A program made the position numbers and the translations under genes. The notes under the pieces are model-generated. The model was not told the origin of the DNA. It ran no database searches and saw only the letters and a program-made list of their open reading frames with translations. Below are positions 11,894 to 24,040 of a DNA stretch of 64,000 nt, one piece after another; position 1 is the stretch's first letter, and the number at the start of each line of letters is the position of its first letter. Source of the stretch: Crocodylus rhombifer (taxonomy: Eukaryota > Chordata > Crocodylia > Crocodylidae); assembly GCA_038503035.1 (NCBI GenBank), contig JAVSML010024002.1, forward strand, positions 1,225,794-1,289,793, written 5' to 3'.

Positions 11894-11901
11894 GTCTAGA
11901 G

Positions 11902-12799
11902 GCCCACCCAGACATTGGTACCTCATTATGCTTGGTGTAGTATACATACTACATTACACCTTAGATAATCATCTCAAAAGCTTACAGTCTACCTGAACAA
12001 GATGGCCAAAAAATAGCATAGAAGAAATATTTCCATTTTACAGATGGAGATCTAAAGACCCAAGAAGTTTGAGATTTAGGACTGTACAGCGTCTGTGGTA
12101 AATCCAAGTTTACCTACAAGACGAACCCTTTTCTCCTTTGAAAGATCATTTTTGTTTTTAGATATGCAGGCTATATGTTAAAAATGTAATTATGGTGGGT
12201 TTTTTGATAATATACCTTCTCAGTCCTTAAGGTTATTCACCTGTTGCCAAAATTCAAGCAGATTGTAGGGAAGATTACACTAGCTATGTTTAGGAGCAAT
12301 TGCCATTCAGATTTCAACTGTCTGAACAACAACTCATCCCAGGAAAGCAGAATCACATATTCAGTCTCCTTTTATACTTGGCAGTATAGCTTCATATCCT
12401 GTTCCAAAGTCATCTAAATTATCATAGGTAGATATTTTCCCCTTTGAAAATTAAGTAGCTTGACTTCTGTTTAATGAGTAGTGATGATAAATGCTAAGGT
12501 GAAGCTGAACCTTTTTTATTTTTAAGTGAATGTATTCCCCATGAAAGATTATAGGTTGACATGCCTAGAGAATAAACCCTCTTAATCCGTAAAATAAGTA
12601 GAATAAGTAGGGGACCACAGGTTTCCCCTTGCAGGCTGGCAGAGTTCCTGAAATGAGCTGCTTGGGGCTGTGGGGAACAGGGGGAAGGTGATAAGAAGCA
12701 GGGATACCACATGTATATTTGCCTGCACACACCCATGGCCAGCAATACAGTCAAGCAGGGTGGTGGGAACAGCTTGGCAACTGAATACAAGTAAGTCTA
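11902..12799. other. Intergenic DNA, no gene seen
   Basis: AT-rich, no supported feature. Confidence 0.4.
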
Positions 12800-13720
12800 T
12801 AGGATGCCTGGTGACCCGTGCCCTACTGTCGGGGTAAAAATCTGAGGGGGCACATGTCATCCCATTCTGCCAATGCATTGCCTATACTTACATACCTCCT
12901 ACCCCACACCCCTCCTACCCAACACACATACCCCCTTCCTCACACACCCACCTGGTGCAGAAAGAGAGCTGCAGCTGGGAGGAAGCAAGTGTTGGGGAGG
13001 GCAGGGGCTGTGGGTCCAGAGCAAGGAGCACTGGCAGGGCTGGTGGGTGGGGCTGTGGCTTGGGAGTGAGGGGCAATGGCATGTCAGAGCTTCTCGGCTC
13101 CGCAAAGCCACAGAGGGAGCAGCCGCAGCTGGACCCGCATCCTGTTGAGTGAAAGGGGTGGGGAAAACTCTGATTTTCCATGATAGAAAAACCAAAATCA
13201 AATGCCAAAATATATAGTTATTTAGAATTTATTTTATTATGATTGCAGAAAAATATGGGATTTGGGTTTTTAATCAGAGAATGTTGGAATTTTTATAGGA
13301 GAATTTAGGATTTTTTTTTTAAACAGAGAAAATCAGGATCCTGGGTCAACACCAATCCCAGGACTTTTCTGTTCTAAGACAAACACAGGGATAAGTGGTC
13401 CTGGGACAAACGCAACATCTGTTCCTAGTCTCACTGGTGACACATAGGGGGTGCACATGCACCCCCTGACATTGACAGTGCACCTCCTGCAATTAGCCAC
13501 TGTCAACACTGCTGGCAGCGCCTGCAGGCAGTCACCACTTGCCACCCTCCCCCTTGCTGCCGGCCACTCGCCATCTCCTCCCCCCCGGCTGACACTGCCA
13601 TGGCTGCCTGCGGGAGCTTCCCACTCGCTGCCACCATGCCCCACCACCACCTGCAGGTGGTCGCCATGCCCCACCAGCCTCCAGGGGCATGCTTTGTTCA
13701 TGCCTAGTCTAAGTCTTGCA
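12800..13720. repeat. GC-rich repeat mosaic, family unknown
   Basis: Two GC-rich blocks (12880-13150 and 13440-13700) flank an AT-rich segment with runs of a and t. The composition and the phrase tgggtgcacatgcacccc-like palindrome near 13450 suggest inserted repeats. I see no terminal repeats or target duplication, so the boundaries are rough. The frames on both strands (up to 122 codons) show only compositional bias. Confidence 0.35.
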
Positions 13721-15099
13721 AGCAGAAACTTCCATTACAAACAGAATAACACTGAACAACTTTTAGATGGTAAACAAACACCTGCTACAGGAGTTAGATT
13801 TGTTTAATGACCTATAGGTCTATCTTCCAGGGACAATTGTATCAGCCATTCTGTCACCTGGAACTTGATATATTTATCATATTTACTTGCATACCATACA
13901 CACTGCTTCCCTCAAAATTAGCCTTCTGAAATTAGGATGTGTGTCTTAACCAAGGAAACTGTTTTTTTCTGTCCAGAAGAGCAGCATTAATATTTATATT
14001 CAGACAGTGGTGAGAGAGTCAATTGACTTCATAACACATTATAATCTACTTGTTATTTCACTCAACAGGTGTTAACTTCCATTCCTCCTTTTTACTGATC
14101 ATGATGTTACACAGTTGGGCAGAAGAATATGAAATTTAGCTACTCCTGATCTCTCTTCCCCTATTTCACAGTCATGCAGACTGTTTTTAGCATTTTCAAT
14201 GCTAGACTGGCCCATTGAGTCCAGTCTTCAGCAGAAGTTACAGTACAAGCTTTTGGCTAAACAGCCAAGAGATGCTGACTGTTCAGCTGTGAAAGGGTTA
14301 AAACTAGCTTTTGCATGATCAGGACAAGATGGTCAGTGAGCTGAAATTCTGTCCCTGCTTATGAAGCCGTAAGTCTGGAAAAATCTTTTTTCTTCATTCT
14401 GTATGCGCTAAAACATGGTGCATGGCTTATTTGTGGGTATGTTGTAGGCAAGGAAAATACAGTCCTTGGTGTAAGAACATTAACCTGTTCTATGGCACTG
14501 CCACTACTGAGGTTCTTTACAGTAAGAAACACGTATATCGTTCCCATGATTGTCAAGTGTCCTGCTAACATAAATAGCTGAAATGAAATTACTGTATTAT
14601 ACTAACTCCTAACTGCAATGAAGTGGTGAGAAACCTGCTGTTCTCTCTAGCACAATTTGTTTGGTTTCTGGAAACAGCTTTTTATCAGTACTGCCACAGT
14701 AAAACTTCAGAATCGGAAGTGGATCACAGCCAACTCTTCCCCTTGTGCAGAAGATAAGTACTCCATTAACTATGTCTCTTAGAGTTATTTATCTCAGGAA
14801 AGCAAATGAGTTCAAAGCCCTCCATTTGCTCTCATACAGACTGCAGATATCTGCTATCAGGTCTTTGCTGCCTAAGCTGGGCACTTGAGAGAGAGAGTAG
14901 CTTAGACAGTGTTGTATGATGTATGCTTTTAAGTTGTTTGCATAATACCTGTTAGCCAATAAAAATACTGTATATATTGTGCATATATTAGTGCAGTATG
15001 AAGCACAAAATGATCAAGAGAGATATATAATAATAGATAATTTATGCTACATTAGGTTTTCCTTATTAAATTTGTCAGAGACACCGCATAGTTTAATGC
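13721..15099. other. Intergenic DNA, no gene seen
   Basis: No supported feature. Confidence 0.4.
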
Positions 15100-15315
15100 T
15101 AGCACTTAAACAGGACTCAGTTCCTGGCACTGCCAGTGTCTTCTTGCGTAACCTTGGGAGAGTCACTTCATTTTTGTGCCTCTGTTTCATTTGCCTATAT
15201 AAACTGTAAGTTCTTTAGGACAGATCAGTCTGTCCTAGACATATAGCACTTAGCACAATGAAGCCTTGATCTCAGTGAGGGTCTTGAAGTGCTACTGTAA
15301 TACAAATAAGAATAA
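15100..15315 (+). repeat. MIR/CORE-type SINE fragment
   Basis: The stretch gcgtaaccttgggagagtca followed by cttcatttttgtgcctctgtttc matches the conserved part of MIR-class tRNA-derived SINEs (consensus phrase 'gtgaccttgggcaagtcactt'). It is followed by the 3' tail with ctgtaagttctttaggacag and the ending gtgctactgtaatacaaata common in reptile copies. The tRNA-like promoter head is weak or missing. Confidence 0.65.
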
Positions 15316-16544
15316 TCTTCAGGAAATAGATTTGTTTTTCCAACTGAGACTTAAGCAAGCTAAAATAACAATTGTTTTCTCACTTTTCTGAAGATACGCT
15401 ATCATTCACTAAACCCTGTGATTGAAAGTATTAAAAGCTGCACTCTCTTAATCACTAAGTAGCTCTGCCAGTGTAATCTATCCTACATTACCACATCCAT
15501 GCTTTATAAACACTCATTTAGGGCAAGCAGAAAGTATAACATGCAGAGACTTACAATTAAAAATATCAGTGTCAATTGTCGTTGCTTCTGTGATGTATTT
15601 CTAGTCCACTTAGACCTGCATTGATGCCTCTGACTCATTCTGTGTTGCCTGATGAACATCTCTGATTTTAACAGCTTTCAGAAACTCTAGCTCCTATCAC
15701 CATCATTGGTAATCCCTTGGTTCACCAGGTGATCTCTACCATTGCTTATTGATGGGTCTTGAGGTGACTTGAGAGCCATAGCCTTGAGAAACAGATCTGC
15801 CTGCAAATTGCAGGCCTTTCCATAGAGGAGAGTAGGCTGCAGGCTGGGATTCCTCTCCTTTTCCTTCCTCCTCTCTCCCTTCTCTGCTTTGAGGGCGTGA
15901 TGCTTTACCTCAAAATGGGCTGCCACTTAGTTGAGGTTGTGGTGCCACTGAAATCAGTTTGCAACCGGATCTCCCCAATTCTAGATGTCAGCATTTGTTT
16001 TCTTGAGGTATGTCTTCAATACATTCTTGTAACATTTTCTCTGGCCGCCATGAGATCTTAGGCCATTATAAGCCCAGGAGCAGAGTACTTGTTTTGTGAA
16101 CCCAGAGCTGAGCATCCATACACAGTGTTCAGTCCAGCAAAGTTGGTGCTTGAGGATCATTGAGTCAATGCTGGTAACATTGGCTTCAACAAAGATGCTG
16201 CCATTTGTGCAGTGATCTTCCCATCTGATGTGAAGGATTTTTTGGAGACATCATTGGTGATAAGTCTCCAGGCTCTTGAGATGATGATGGTAGGTCATTC
16301 ACATTTCACAATTATAGAGGAGAGTGGGAATAATGACTGCATTGTCAATCTTGATGTCTTTCCAGAGCAAGCAATGAATAAAGGTGCACCAAAGCAATTT
16401 CCCAAAGGAGGCGTTTGTGCACTGGATCATGTGCTGGATCTCCTCATCAATGTTCACTCTCTGAGACAGGTGGCTATGAGATAGTTGAGCACTTCCCCTA
16501 TCTCCCTTGATGGTAATATGGGGTGGCGGAATCGCATTCATAGC

Positions 16545-17146
16545 CTAGGGCAGACTGATAGAGCACTTTAGTTTTCTTGATGTTGAGAGAGAGGGCCAAA
16601 ATATAATCAGCTTCTCCAAAAAGATGCAACGTGGTCTGGAGGCTTTCCTCAGTTTGCACAAGGATGGCACAGCTGGGATACTGATGGTCAGGGATGGTTG
16701 CTTTGGGTACTTTGAGTGAAAACATCCCGGATTGAAAAGCCCTCCATCTATTTGGTATTCAGTGTCAATTCTGGAAGGAAGGCAGTCCTTAATGAGAATC
16801 AAGATAATGTCAAAAAATGAAGAATAGCGTTGAGGCAATAATGCAGTAAAGCATCCTTGCTTAACCCAGCTTGGATGACAAATGGATCTGTCTTTGATCT
16901 GCTACATTTAAAAGGCACATTAATCTGGTCATGGAGATATCTTAGGATCTTCATGTACTTATCAAAACATCCACATCTGTCCAGCAATTTCTGCAAGGTT
17001 TTGCAAAAGGCTTTAGTAAGGTCAATGAAGGCCATATACAGGTGCTGATGTTGTTCCTGATAGTTTCCTTGGACCCAGTTTGCAACAAAGATCATGTCAG
17101 TAGCCCAACAGGAGGTCTGAAACCACACCAGGACTTCCAGCAGCAC
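16545..17146 (-). pseudogene. LINE reverse transcriptase remnant
   Basis: Two overlapping minus-strand frames carry the RT palm. DLYMAFIDLTKAF-type motif A (here HLYMAFIDLTKAF) is recognisable around 17010, then ILRYLHDQINVPF. The usual aspartate after KAF is a cysteine here, although the catalytic aspartate in FID is kept. The frame then breaks. It belongs to the minus-strand LINE and has no host function that I can infer. Confidence 0.7.
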
Positions 17147-18171
17147 TACCTCATCAAGACATAGAAAATGGTTCAGGAGGATTTGGGTGAAGATTTTCCC
17201 TACTGTGAAAAGAAGAGTGATAGCTCAATTAGTTCCCACATGTAAACTTATCTCCTTTCTTGAAGAGAGTCATGATATTGGCATTTCTCACATCCCCTGA
17301 GATCTTTTTGTTTCAAATTTGAAGAATACATTCATGGAGTTTCAGTAGCAGTTCCTCACTGCCAGCCCTGTAGATTTGAGCAAGTAAGCCATCTGCTCCA
17401 GTAGCCTTGCTGTTCTTTGTTTTCTTGATGTTATACCAAACCTCTAGGAACACAGGATTGGTGGAGGGTCCCTTTCAGGGTGTTGAGGTTCCATTAAAAT
17501 CAACTGGTCCATTAAAATCAACTCACATTAAAGAAGTGCCTCAAAGTTCTGTTTCTAACTAGCTTGGATATATTCATTATCTCTGAGAAGTGTCAAGCCA
17601 TCCTGCAATCACAGGGAAGTAGGACCTTAGAAATTAAGCCATAGATGGGTTTTGTTTCCTAAAAAAAGAGATGCATGTCATTTTTGCCAGTGTAGAACTG
17701 AATCTACTTGGTTTTATCTTGCCACCACCGATTTTGATTTCCCCGGTTCCTCCACTGAGCTTCAGTTTTAAGGAGACTTTACATATCTTTCTTCTGCTGA
17801 GATGAGGCATTATCTTTTATGGCAGAATGAGCCCTTCTCTTCTGGTCAAGGAGGTATTGGATCTTAGTATTGCTGTCATCAAACCAGTCTTGGTGACAAC
17901 AGGTGGTATAATGGATTCAGCTCAGGCCATATGGGTAGCAGTTTTAAACCCCTTCCAGGACTCCTCAGTGTTGCCTTCATTTGTAGACGGGGCAAAGAGC
18001 TCAGGGAAACACTGTTGGAGATGTTTACACACATCCAGGCCTTGAAGAGATTTGGTGTTGAAAACCCTTTGCATTGTTTTTGGCTGTTTTTGGTGATTGA
18101 GAGCAAGCTGGATGTTCATAATAGATCTGACAAGACTGATCTATCCAGAAGTTATGGGTTCCTTTAATGGC

Positions 18172-18540
18172 TCACATGATGCAGAGATCCATTCCATCAC
18201 AGGCTTTAACAATAATATAGTCAAGGAGATTCCAGTGTTTAGAGTGAAGGTATCTCCAGGTACTCTTATATTTGTCATTCTTTCTAAAGATGATGTTCAT
18301 GATGACAAGACCATGCTCCATGCATTTGCTCAGGAGAAGGATGCCATTGGAGCTGGCTTTCCTTACTCCTTCCTTCTCAATGGTGCCACTCCAGAGTTTC
18401 AGGTCACATCCAACTCTGGCATTGAAGTCATGAAGGAGAATGATCTTGTCCCTCTTGTGAGCATTAGTTAGCACACACATGGCCAAGGCTGGAGTAGAAT
18501 TGTTCTTTGAAATCATTGGTATGACAGAACACCCTTTTGG
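18172..18540 (-). pseudogene. LINE endonuclease remnant, C-terminal half
   Basis: On the minus strand the phrase KRDKIILLHDFNARVG marks the GDFNARVG motif of APE-like endonucleases, with H replacing the usual G. It is followed by the SKHWNLLDYII motif near its C-terminus. Just upstream, another frame reads FKEQFYSSLG, the expected preceding segment, so there is a frameshift between them. The upstream part is displaced to 19670-19965 by the inserted block. Confidence 0.7.
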
Positions 18541-19665
18541 GTGTCTGTCACCTTCAGGGCTGGAGCAGGATGCTGCCAGGTGGCTGATGAGAGTGGCCAT
18601 TTTGGAGAGCTCTGTTATAAGAGAAGAACAGTGTGAGATCAGCCAGCAGGGAGGAAACATTGCCCTGCTGAGCTCTGGATCCAGGAACAACTCAGAGCTT
18701 GGGGCTAGGGGGAATGAGGAGGCCTCACTGGTCCTGGATATGACCTAAAACTGCACCCTGCCAGAATAGGGAGGCCTGGTGGTCCTGCCTGTGGTTGGGC
18801 AGGGCCACATAACTACCAGGACCCAGAACCTCCCTAGTATAAGATGGGTCAGGGTAACTAAACTCCTTCCCCCACCTTCAGGTGAATTACCAGGTGCGGG
18901 GGGGGGGGGGAGGTAAGCTTATGAGAAGTGCCTGAGTCCCATAGGAAGTTGGACCCTGGAGGTGGGCCTTTGGAGGTGTGCTCAAAGAGGAGCACCTGAG
19001 CCCAAGGGAATGTAAGACCCCAGACCCTAAGAGTTTCAGGGTGGTGTTGGGGGACCAGTTAAACTCAGGGAGGAATGGCTGATCCCTTAGCGGTGGAAGA
19101 TCCCAGGTCCTAGTGTAAGGGGTGAAGTTGTGGTCTGAGAGAGGAGTGTAGTGGTCCGATGAGGGGCCACAGGCAAAGTAGTCCCATAGTTGAGCATTTG
19201 CTTAGTCCCACTTGGGTAAGGGTCACAACAGAGGCCCAAAAGACCACACTAAGGCTGACCGAGGGGTGGAGAGAAAAACCTGAGGATCTCTTCAAGTAGG
19301 GTGGAGTAAGTGTGGCTTCAATAGGCAGTTTGCAAGAGACCGGGTGAGAACCAGTGGAGTGCAAAAGGCCCCAGTGAGAGGGGAGTGGTGGCCATGTGGC
19401 CTGAGAAGGCCACATGGGAGAGACACAACTATGCGTCTCTCCCATGCAGCTTTGAACTTGAGGTGGAACATACCGTGAGACATCAGCGAGGCATGGAATC
19501 CAGGATGGTAGAAATGTGTACTTCTCACCTATGGTCATTTGGGCACATGAAGGGCAGCCTCCTGCCTGTTTAACATCACAATCATTTATCAACAAGGTGT
19601 GGCAGGTGACAAAGGTGGGTGGTTTGCCTAGAGACAAGGGTGGGGCCATACTAGTACGGGGCCTG
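18540..19665. mobile_element. Inserted block splitting the LINE endonuclease
   Basis: The endonuclease reads up to DADCDKSIFQAP near 19670 and resumes at FKEQFYSSLG near 18520. In relatives these two segments are separated by only a few residues. The 1.1 kb between is GC-rich, has a g13 run at 18898-18910 and shows no LINE similarity, so it is best read as a later insertion. I could not find its terminal repeats or target duplication, so its class is unknown. The minus-strand frame 19110-19748 spans the junction and has no domain of its own. Confidence 0.5.
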
Positions 19666-20030
19666 GAAGATGCTTTTGTCACAATCGGCATCAAGCGTTG
19701 GGGCATACGTACTGATGATAGTAGCATAATGATTGTGTTAATGCCCAAAGAGAGTTCGCTAAGCTGACAGGTGAACTAATTCTTGATGGCCAATGCAGTG
19801 AAAGCATCTGTTCTGGGCCAGTTTCCCCTCCCAGAAGAAGGTCTTGCCTCCACCCCCTTCCCAAAGCTGACTCTTATCCAGCTATCTTGTCTCACTCAGA
19901 GATTCAATGTCGATGTTCCTTGCAGAAGATGGCAGTTCTTCTTTCTGGTTGTTCATCATCTTGGTTATCCATTAAGGTATAAATGTTCCATGTTGTGAAA
20001 ATCATTATCTTCTTATGATTTCAACCACAG

Positions 20031-20705
20031 AGAGAGTGATCCCACAGGATGTGGTTATCCAACCAGAAGTAGATAAGACAGCCAATTATTAGGGCACCTT
20101 TACTAGCCCCCGCCCCATGTAGGGTGAACAGAGAGGATCCTGAGTAGGACTGCTGAGTGTCATCTGTTGAATAACACCCCTGTCTCAGCCCAGGTGCAAG
20201 ACTACCATAAGGCTTCCACCACCTGCATGCAGGTTTGTGGTTGGAGACTGCCAGACTCACTAGTCCTGTCTTTGTCACCACTGGTCCATTGCTGCATTGC
20301 TTTTGGAGGTTAGTGCAGGAGAGTGTGTTGTTTCATGTAGTAGAAGCCTGCACATAACTTTGTTTAAGAAGAGGAAGGTGGTACATAACAACAGCAGCTA
20401 CACAATTTGGCTTGGTAGAGATCTGGACCCAGTGGTCAGGGAGAACCCTAGATGGTATGAGATCCCCATCTTGCTGTAACCTTCTTCTGTCTTCACAGTC
20501 ACTGAAATCCTGACATTTTCCGCTGCTTGATCTGCTGTTGAGGTCTTGGGGTTGACACATGATTTTTCTGGAACAAAAATCATTGGGACACAACTAGCCT
20601 GTCCACCACTATGAGGTCTCAGTCCATAGAGAGGCTGTCTTCTATCCCCAGAGTGCTAGGCCATCAACTCTACTGACCAGATCACTTAACCAACAACCCT
20701 ACTAA
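20031..20705. other. Possible 5' region of the minus-strand LINE
   Basis: This adjoins the endonuclease start. I see no intact frame, and the assignment rests only on position. Confidence 0.3.
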
Positions 20706-21104
20706 TTTACTTGTAGCTGTGTTAGTCTAAGGACATAGGCAGACACGGTTCTTTAAGTAGATCTGATATCTTTTATTAGACCAAATAAATAGTTGGAAAA
20801 TTTGTTTTTTCCAAGCTTTTGGACACAAACACCCTTCTTCAGGCATAAGGAGAGTCTGTTGGTGTTTGTGTGCTCTCCTAGGTAATATAAAAGCCAATGT
20901 GCAAGAATGCAGGTCTGTGAAAATGCAGATGTGTAGCAGTGAGGGTCTGAAGGAATGGGAGATGAGGACACTCCTCCAAAGAGATAGATTGCACTTCGGA
21001 AAAAGCTACCTGGATACCATGTGAAGAATTGCTGCAGTACAAAAAAAGCCCCAAAATCGCACACCGTTGATTATGACATACCATCCTTCACTGGAATACA
21101 TAGG
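20706..21104. repeat. Interspersed repeat with 'tgttagtctaaggacatag' phrase
   Basis: The sequence runs tagctgtgttagtctaagga, then tgatatcttttattagacca, then acacccttcttcaggcata. This is a phrase order common in reptile interspersed repeats. Shorter relatives occur near 31480-31560, 58648-58719 and 59535-59578. I cannot assign a class. The copy ends where CR1 sequence begins. Confidence 0.5.
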
Positions 21105-22885
21105 GGGTAAAAAGAAGGTCCCGGGTAATGTGGGGCCCTTGCAGGACGCGTTGGGAAATTTGGTCATCACCAGATGGCAAGGCTAACATGTTTAATGATT
21201 TCTTTGCCTCCGTCTTCCTAAGAAGGGACCAAAACAGCCACCTCCCTGCTGGGCCCCCTCGGGCCCCGGGGGAGGCACACCTGGGCCACGGGTTAGTGAG
21301 GATTTAGTTAGGGAGCTTCTGGAGGGGTTGGACATATTTAAGTCAGCCGGTCCAGATGATCTCCACCCTAGAGTTCTAAAGGAACTGGCTGAGGTCATTG
21401 CAAGTCCCCTGGCACGGCTTTAGGAGCACTCGTGGTGCTCTGGTGAAATACCAGAGGACTGGAAGAAGGCCAACGTGGTTCCCATCTTCAAAAAAGGCAG
21501 GAAGGAGCACCCGGGAAACTATAGGCCTGTTAGTCTTACCTCGATCCTAGGCAACCTGTTTGAGAAAATTATGCTGGCATACATCCAGGAAGGGCCAGCA
21601 GGGGACTGCATGCTTAGGGGCAGCCAACACGGGTTCATCAGTGGCAGGTCCTGTCAGACCAACCTGGTGGCCTTTTATGATCAGATCACCAGATCATTTG
21701 ATGCAGGGGTAGCAGTGGATATAGTCTTCCTGGACTTCCGGAAGGCTTTTGACACTGTCTCTCACCCCGTTCTCATTAAGAAACTGGGGGGCTGTGGTGT
21801 AGACACCCACACAGTCAAATGAGTCACCAACTGGCTGGAGGGCTGCACCCAGAGGGTGGTAGTGGATGGGTCCTTCTCAACTGGAAGGACGTGGGCAGTG
21901 GGGTCCCCCAGGGCTCGGTCCTCAGGCCCGCACTGTTCAACATCTTCATCAATGATTTGGACGAGGGGGTAAAAAGCACCCTGTTCAAATTTGCTGATGA
22001 CACTAAGATGTGGGGGGACGTGGGCACACTGGAAGGATGCAACAGGCTACAATCAGACCTAGACAGGTTACAAGGGTGGGCAGATGAGAATAGGATGGGT
22101 TTCAACACAGACAAGTGCAAAATGATGCACCTGGGGAGGAACAACCGGCACCATACCCACAGGTTAAGGAACTCCCCTCTTGTCAGCACAGAGGCGGAAA
22201 AGGATCTTGGGGTCATCATTGACTCCAAGATGAACATGGGCCGGCAGTGTGGGGAGGCAGTTAGGAAGGCCAACCGCACCTTGGTATGCATCCACAGATG
22301 CATCTCGAGCAGGTCCAAGGAGGTGATCCTCCCTCTCTATGCGGCACTGGTCAGGCCGCAGTTAGAGTACTGCATCCAGTTCTGGGCACCGCACTTCAAG
22401 AGGGATGTCGACAGCATGGAGAGGGTCCAGAGGAGGCCACTCACATGATCAGGGGACAGCAGGGCAGGCCCTATGAGGAGAGGCTACGGGACCTGAACCT
22501 GTTCAGCCTCCAAAAGAGAAGGCTGAGGGGGGATCTTGTGGCCTGTTATAAACTAGTCAGGGGGGACCAGCAGGCATTGGGGGAGTCACTGTTCCCCTGA
22601 GCACCGCCAGGAGTGACCAGGAATAACGGCCACAGGCTGGCAGAGGGTAGGTTTAGGTTAGATATCAGGAAGCGCCACTTCACAGTCAGGGCGGCTAGGG
22701 TCTGGAACCAACTTCCAAGAGAAGTGGTGCAGGCTTCTGCCCTGGGGGTTTTTAAGAGGAGGTGAGATGAACATCTTGCTGGGGTTGTTTGACCCCAGTA
22801 TTCTTTCCTGCCATGGCAGGGGGTCGGACTAGATGATCTGCTCAGGTCCCTTCCGACCCTAGAAACTATGAAACTATGGAATCTA
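21105..22885 (+). mobile_element. CR1 LINE, 5'-truncated, + strand
   Basis: Runs from within the second open reading frame to the CR1 3' end. RT landmarks in order are NYRPVSLTSILGNLFEKI (21520), FLDFRKAFDTVSHPVLIKKL (21730), GVPQGSVLRPALFNIFINDL (21905) and FADDTKMWG (21990). After the coding part comes the CR1 3' untranslated end, ggtcggactagatgatctgc near 22825 and tcccttccgaccctagaaac near 22850, closing with repeats of actatgaa. The 5' part is missing, as usual for CR1. A stop at 21820-21822 and frameshifts near 21890 and 22434 inactivate it. It is close to the copy at 51919-52436, at about 95 percent by eye. Confidence 0.95.
21475..22448 (+). pseudogene. CR1 reverse transcriptase remnant
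   Basis: The RT is in two frames. The first (21475-21822) ends at TGA where relatives have the Trp codon before VTNWL. The second (to 22448) begins out of frame and only becomes recognisable at GVPQGSVL. The catalytic FADD motif is kept. A missing g in the run at 22431-22437 relative to the copy at 52000 shifts the end of the frame. It is non-functional retroposon debris, with no host role inferred. Confidence 0.9.
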
Positions 22886-22979
22886 TATGGAAAATCTTCA
22901 AACAATTGGAGCCCATACTAGAAAAAAGACCCAATTCTTAAAGAGATCTTTCCAAAACCACCCATCCTAACCTTTAAAC

Positions 22980-23132
22980 AAGCATTGAACCTCTCCAGCC
23001 TTATCACCAGAAGCAAATTGGATGTTTATCTTGCTGAGATCCTATGACCCCAGCTGACTTCCTGCCCTCCGGGTGGGGTGGCTGGACTCAATGATCTTCC
23101 AAGATGCCTTCCAGCCCTAATGCCTATGAAAT
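22980..23132 (+). mobile_element. CR1-like 3' end fragment, + strand
   Basis: Ends with gggtggctggactcaatgat, then cttccagccctaatgcctat, then gaaatc, the 3' tail of a second, more diverged CR1 subfamily. It lies 95 bp after the previous CR1. Only the tail is recognisable. Confidence 0.65.
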
Positions 23133-23404
23133 CAATCTCTCAGTTCTAATCCTCAAAGGGCTTCTACAAAACACAATAAAAGGGCTTCTTTCTACAAAAA
23201 AAGGGCTTCTTTCATAGATGAACCTACAAACTTCACTTCATAATTCTACTGGATACAAAAAATCATGGACTAAATATAGACATTGGATTTATGGCACATT
23301 ATAACCTTCTCACCATCTGATTTCCCCAGGTATCCTGTCTGCACTTTACCAGACACATTCTATCACCAATTCAAGATTCCTCCTTCCTGTATTTTATGTG
23401 GATT

Positions 23405-24040
23405 CGGATTCAGCCTGAATCAGGGACAGTGATTCAATTTGTTGATTCAGATCACTGCCCCTGATTTGATTCAGCCAAATACAAATCTGAAGATTCGATG
23501 CTGATTCCAAGAATAGGCGATTCAGCCATAGACACAGCTTTAAATGTTTTCTCTACATACCTTGAGGTATCAGGCATGGCTCGTGAATGCTGTGATGCTG
23601 GGGTGGATGGAGCGCCCCACAGAAGCACGGGTAGGGTCTCCCGCATGCTCAGCGGCGAACCCAGAAGTGGATCAGAAGTACTTCTGGTCCACTTCCAGGA
23701 GCGCGCAGGGAGGCCCCCCTGCACTTCCCCAGACCCAGAAGGCACCAGCTGCTGAGCCAGCAGGGCATGGGGGGGCCCCCCTGCTCGCTCCCCAGCAGAC
23801 CCGGAAGTGGACCAGAAGTGCCGCCTGCTACTCTGAGGTATGTAGAAAAAAATATTTAAAGCTGGGTCTATATCTGAAATGCCAAATCTTTCCAAATCTC
23901 TCCGAAGCAATTCGGAAGGTTCCAATTTGATTTGGAGAGATTAAAGGGTCTCCTGATTCTATTCGGATTCGGAGATTTGGCCACCTCATCGGGCCAAATC
24001 TCTGACGAATCGAATCAGGGACTGAAGCGTCACATCGCAC
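23405..24040. mobile_element. Foldback element with gattcg-rich ends, copy 1
   Basis: Both ends are rich in gattcag/gattcgg words (23403-23530 and 23890-24025). The interior arms are inverted: atagacacagctttaaatg near 23527 faces atagacccagctttaaata on the other strand near 23870, followed on both arms by tctacatacct. The GC-rich core contains a near-perfect 32-bp palindrome (23664-23695). No coding capacity is seen. Copy 2 of the same end type lies at 28303. The superfamily is unknown. Confidence 0.6.
23664..23695. repeat. 32-bp near-perfect palindrome
   Basis: The left half gaagtggatcagaagt and right half acttctggtccacttc pair at 15 of 16 positions with no loop. The same word recurs in direct orientation at 23803-23819. 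It lies at the core of the foldback element. Confidence 0.8.

Larger units (their letters stand above)
15600..20030 (-). mobile_element. Decayed APE-type LINE (not CR1), split by an insertion
   Basis: Read on the minus strand, the element runs from an apurinic endonuclease (about 19965 down to 18170) through a reverse transcriptase (about 17150 to 16500) to a C-terminal region near 15770. Endonuclease landmarks are the phrase STYAPTLDADCDKS near 19700 and HDFNARVG near 18425, followed by SKHWNLLDYIIV near 18215. The RT motif is FIDLTKAF near 17010, and the region LSLNIKKTKVLYQ lies near 16580. The protein type resembles the widespread vertebrate LINE often misannotated as 'craniofacial development protein 2-like'. 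Stops and frameshifts break every frame, so it is dead. The endonuclease is interrupted between 18540 and 19665. The 5' end is uncertain and may extend to about 20700. The 3' end is placed by loss of similarity. Confidence 0.75.

Noticed and set aside
19110..19748. 212-codon minus-strand frame
   Set aside because: It starts in a shifted frame of the LINE endonuclease and runs into the inserted block. No domain of its own.
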